Made by a program: the position numbers and the translations under genes
Part shown: positions 62,859 through 64,000 of the stretch, one piece after another
Layout of the letters: every line of letters begins with the position of its first letter
Position numbering within the stretch: position 1 is the stretch's first letter
The notes under the pieces: generated by a model
Databases searched by the model: none
The model's input: the letters and a program-made list of their open reading frames with translations, nothing else
Told to the model about the DNA's origin: nothing
Assembly (NCBI RefSeq): GCF_002806945.1
Contig: NZ_NIHC01000008.1
Span: 84,470 to 148,469 of the forward strand
DNA length: 64,000 nucleotides
Source of the DNA: Marinobacter salexigens
GTDB taxonomy: Bacteria; Pseudomonadota; Gammaproteobacteria; Pseudomonadales; Oleiphilaceae
Direction: 5' to 3'

Positions 62859-63013
62859 AAAGGCGTTTAAAAACTCATAAAATTTAACGTATCTCTCTAT
62901 CTGTCCTTGTGTTGTTTAATTCGCACATTCACTAGTTCAGCTAACAGGATGCCCATGAACATGCTGCACTTCCCCCACTTCAATAGACACGCATCGATAA
63001 CTCCGCCAAATGA

Positions 63014-63397
63014 GAAAACCGATGCCTGCGATCAAGCAAGACTGGCAAGAAAACCGAGAAGTACACCACTGAGTTCAAAGTCAAAGCCGTTGAGTGGAGT
63101 CACCAGGTCCACCGGAGTGTGAAGAGCGTTGCGAAAGCGCTAGATACTCACCCGATGATGCTGTCACGCTGGCGTAAGGAACACCGTGAGGGGAAGTTCG
63201 CCATGAAACGGGTTAAAAGAGTGCCAGCGGAAGCCAAGAAGAAGATCAGTGAACAGGATGAAATCGACCGATTGAAGCGACAAATAGCGGAGCTTCAGGA
63301 GGAGAATGACATCCTAAAAAAGTTTCAACGTTTTCAGGCCGAGGAACGACAGAAGCGTTCCGGTTCGTCTGGAAACACCAACGGGAACACGGCGTAA
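63014..63397 (+). pseudogene. IS3-family orfA (transposase N-terminal part, start lost)
   Basis: The frame encodes TEKYTTEFKVKAVEWSHQVH, then SVAKALDTHPMMLSRWRKEH (helix-turn-helix) and a leucine-zipper-like DEIDRLKRQIAELQEENDIL. It is a normal IS3 orfA DNA-binding protein. No ATG lies in frame before the domain; a GTG at 63119 would remove the first helix. Either an upstream start was lost by a small frameshift (an ATG at 63022 is in another frame) or a rare start is used. The A6G slippage site allows a -1 shift into orfB. Confidence 0.7.
63316..63322 (+). promoter_or_regulatory. A6G programmed -1 frameshift site
   Basis: The heptamer AAAAAAG lies in the zero frame as A-AAA-AAG near the end of the zipper. 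Translation in the -1 frame after it continues without a stop into the integrase domain (FVWKHQREHGVKALCRHL). This is the usual IS3 device for making the OrfAB transposase. Confidence 0.8.
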
Positions 63398-63402
63398 AGG
63401 CC

Positions 63403-63885
63403 TTGTGCCGCCACCTAACTATCTCGCGTTCCGGGTATTACGCCTGGACCAACCGCAAACCCGGGAAGCGGGCCTCTGAGAACGCGGAACTGCTGCTTAA
63501 GATACGGCGGATATTCAATGAGAGTGAGGGCCGCTACGGCAGCCCAAAAGTGTATCGCACGCTAAAAAGGCAAGGTATCCGGGTGGGTGAGAATCGCGTT
63601 GCCCGCCTGATGCAGGTCTGGGGTATGAAGGCTCGGACTCACAGGATCTACCGAAGGCTACTCACACGACGGGCGGTCCTTAGGGCCTGGCCAAACTATC
63701 GCCTGACCCTGGACAAACCCGTGGCGGTCAATCAGCAATGGAGCAGCGACGTTACCTACATCAAGATGGGTCGGAAGAATGTGTTTCTGGCGGTGGTTCT
63801 GGACCTGTACTCCCGTCGCATCGTCGGGTGGAAGCTGGAAGAAAGCCTGAACACTGATTTGTCTCGTGGTGCTCTCAAGCAGTAA
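63403..63885 (+). pseudogene. IS3-family orfB (integrase core), truncated
   Basis: The DDE integrase part. It includes SRSGYYAWTNRKPGKR, a HTH_21-like region, and the rve core with the first catalytic Asp in WSSDVTYI and the second in VVLDLYSRRIVGWKLEES. It stops after NTDLSRGALKQ, before the region that holds the third acidic residue (DDE Glu). The fused frame is open from the slippage site; TTG 63403 is an alternative start. The truncation makes it inactive. Confidence 0.8.
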
Positions 63886-63928
63886 CCGTCCGGCTAACCC
63901 ATCTTGAGTGTGATGCCGAAGCCTTCAA

Positions 63929-63962
63929 GATAGTGTCCACTTATTCTTTAGTGGACACTATC
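63929..63962 (+). repeat. Perfect 13-bp inverted repeat at the border of the next element
   Basis: GATAGTGTCCACT and AGTGGACACTATC flank an 8-nt A/T-rich loop. It sits 43 bp past the truncated orfB and 1 bp before the ATG of the next frame. A short inverted repeat before a transposase start suggests an IS terminal end or translational regulator. Confidence 0.7.
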
Positions 63963-63963
63963 T

Positions 63964-64000
63964 ATGAACAACGTAAGCGTAACCCGCCCTTACCGAAAGC
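63964..64000 (+). CDS. Start of a further open frame, probably transposase (3' partial)
   Basis: ATG 63964 begins MNNVSVTRPYRK and runs off the window. Only 12 codons are visible, too few to identify. The inverted repeat directly before it suggests a second IS that may have truncated the IS3 element. Confidence 0.35.
   Translation, partial: MNNVSVTRPYRK

Larger units (their letters stand above)
62990..63885 (+). mobile_element. IS3-family insertion sequence, 3' truncated
   Basis: An IS3-type element with overlapping orfA and orfB frames joined at an A6G slippage site (63316-63322). orfB ends early, before the third catalytic residue, and no right inverted repeat is seen. The left end is not defined. 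The element is probably inactive. Confidence 0.75.

Noticed and set aside
1..64000. tRNA, rRNA and CRISPR features
   Set aside because: None was recognised on reading; a covariance-model search would be needed to exclude small RNA genes.

Overview
The window looks like chromosome from a marine gammaproteobacterium of the Marinobacter/Pseudomonas type. This is inference from gene content (an Xcp-like type II secretion operon, an ErcA/ErcS'-like pair, an AGPS-like oxidase with GlpD and an FGGY kinase, SelO, YebG with a LexA box) and not from any marker gene. Most genes are tightly packed and intact. Mobile and decayed DNA is concentrated at about 37-41 kb, 57.4-57.9 kb and 62.3-64 kb.

Left part (1-35 kb). 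The window opens inside a prolyl-oligopeptidase-family gene. It continues with an iron alcohol dehydrogenase/hybrid kinase pair, an EamA exporter, an acyl-CoA thioesterase, and two dihaem cytochromes c below a perfect ANR/FNR-type site. A DUF4139 protein follows. A leftward operon then encodes an AGPS-like FAD enzyme, a GlpD-like dehydrogenase and an FGGY kinase, below two helically phased TGTC-N7-GACA sites. A divergent type II secretion locus (gspC leftward, gspEFGHIJKLM rightward) lacks gspD. It is followed by a GNAT enzyme and glutathione reductase. A leftward three-gene unit (TonB-dependent receptor, ABC_sub_bind-type protein, membrane hybrid kinase) looks like a sensing module. Next come an SBF-like symporter with its GntR/FCD regulator, a Baeyer-Villiger-type monooxygenase, yebG and fabH.

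Middle part (35.9-52 kb). A nitronate monooxygenase gene precedes an Xre/RES toxin-antitoxin pair. The 3' end of a second RES gene lies 2.9 kb downstream, directly in front of a LysE exporter. Between the two RES ends sits a cassette of two outer-membrane barrels, a coiled-coil lipoprotein and its secreted paralogue. This arrangement suggests insertion or allelic replacement at the toxin gene. Two OmpR-type two-component systems follow. The first lies beside a PmrA-like box. The second is flanked by three copies of an 11-bp-period TCAGG repeat, which face its own operon, a leftward PepSY/DUF2271/flavoreductase operon and a rightward ferric-reductase-like gene. Together these suggest an inducible transmembrane electron-transfer regulon. 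A VIT/CCC1-type transporter follows.

Right part (52-64 kb). One overlapping operon carries GtrA, a DPM1-like transferase, an ArnT-like transferase and a third two-component system, consistent with envelope glycan or lipid A modification. Then come a YkgJ-type cysteine-cluster protein, a graveyard with fragments of a metal P-type ATPase and a DUF302 protein, a Met-rich exported protein, SelO, a lipoprotein and an orphan periplasmic binding protein. The window ends in mobile DNA: repeated transposon-end-like sequences, a small two-helix membrane protein that has lost a good start, a 3'-truncated IS3-family element with an intact A6G slippage site, and the first bases of another element.
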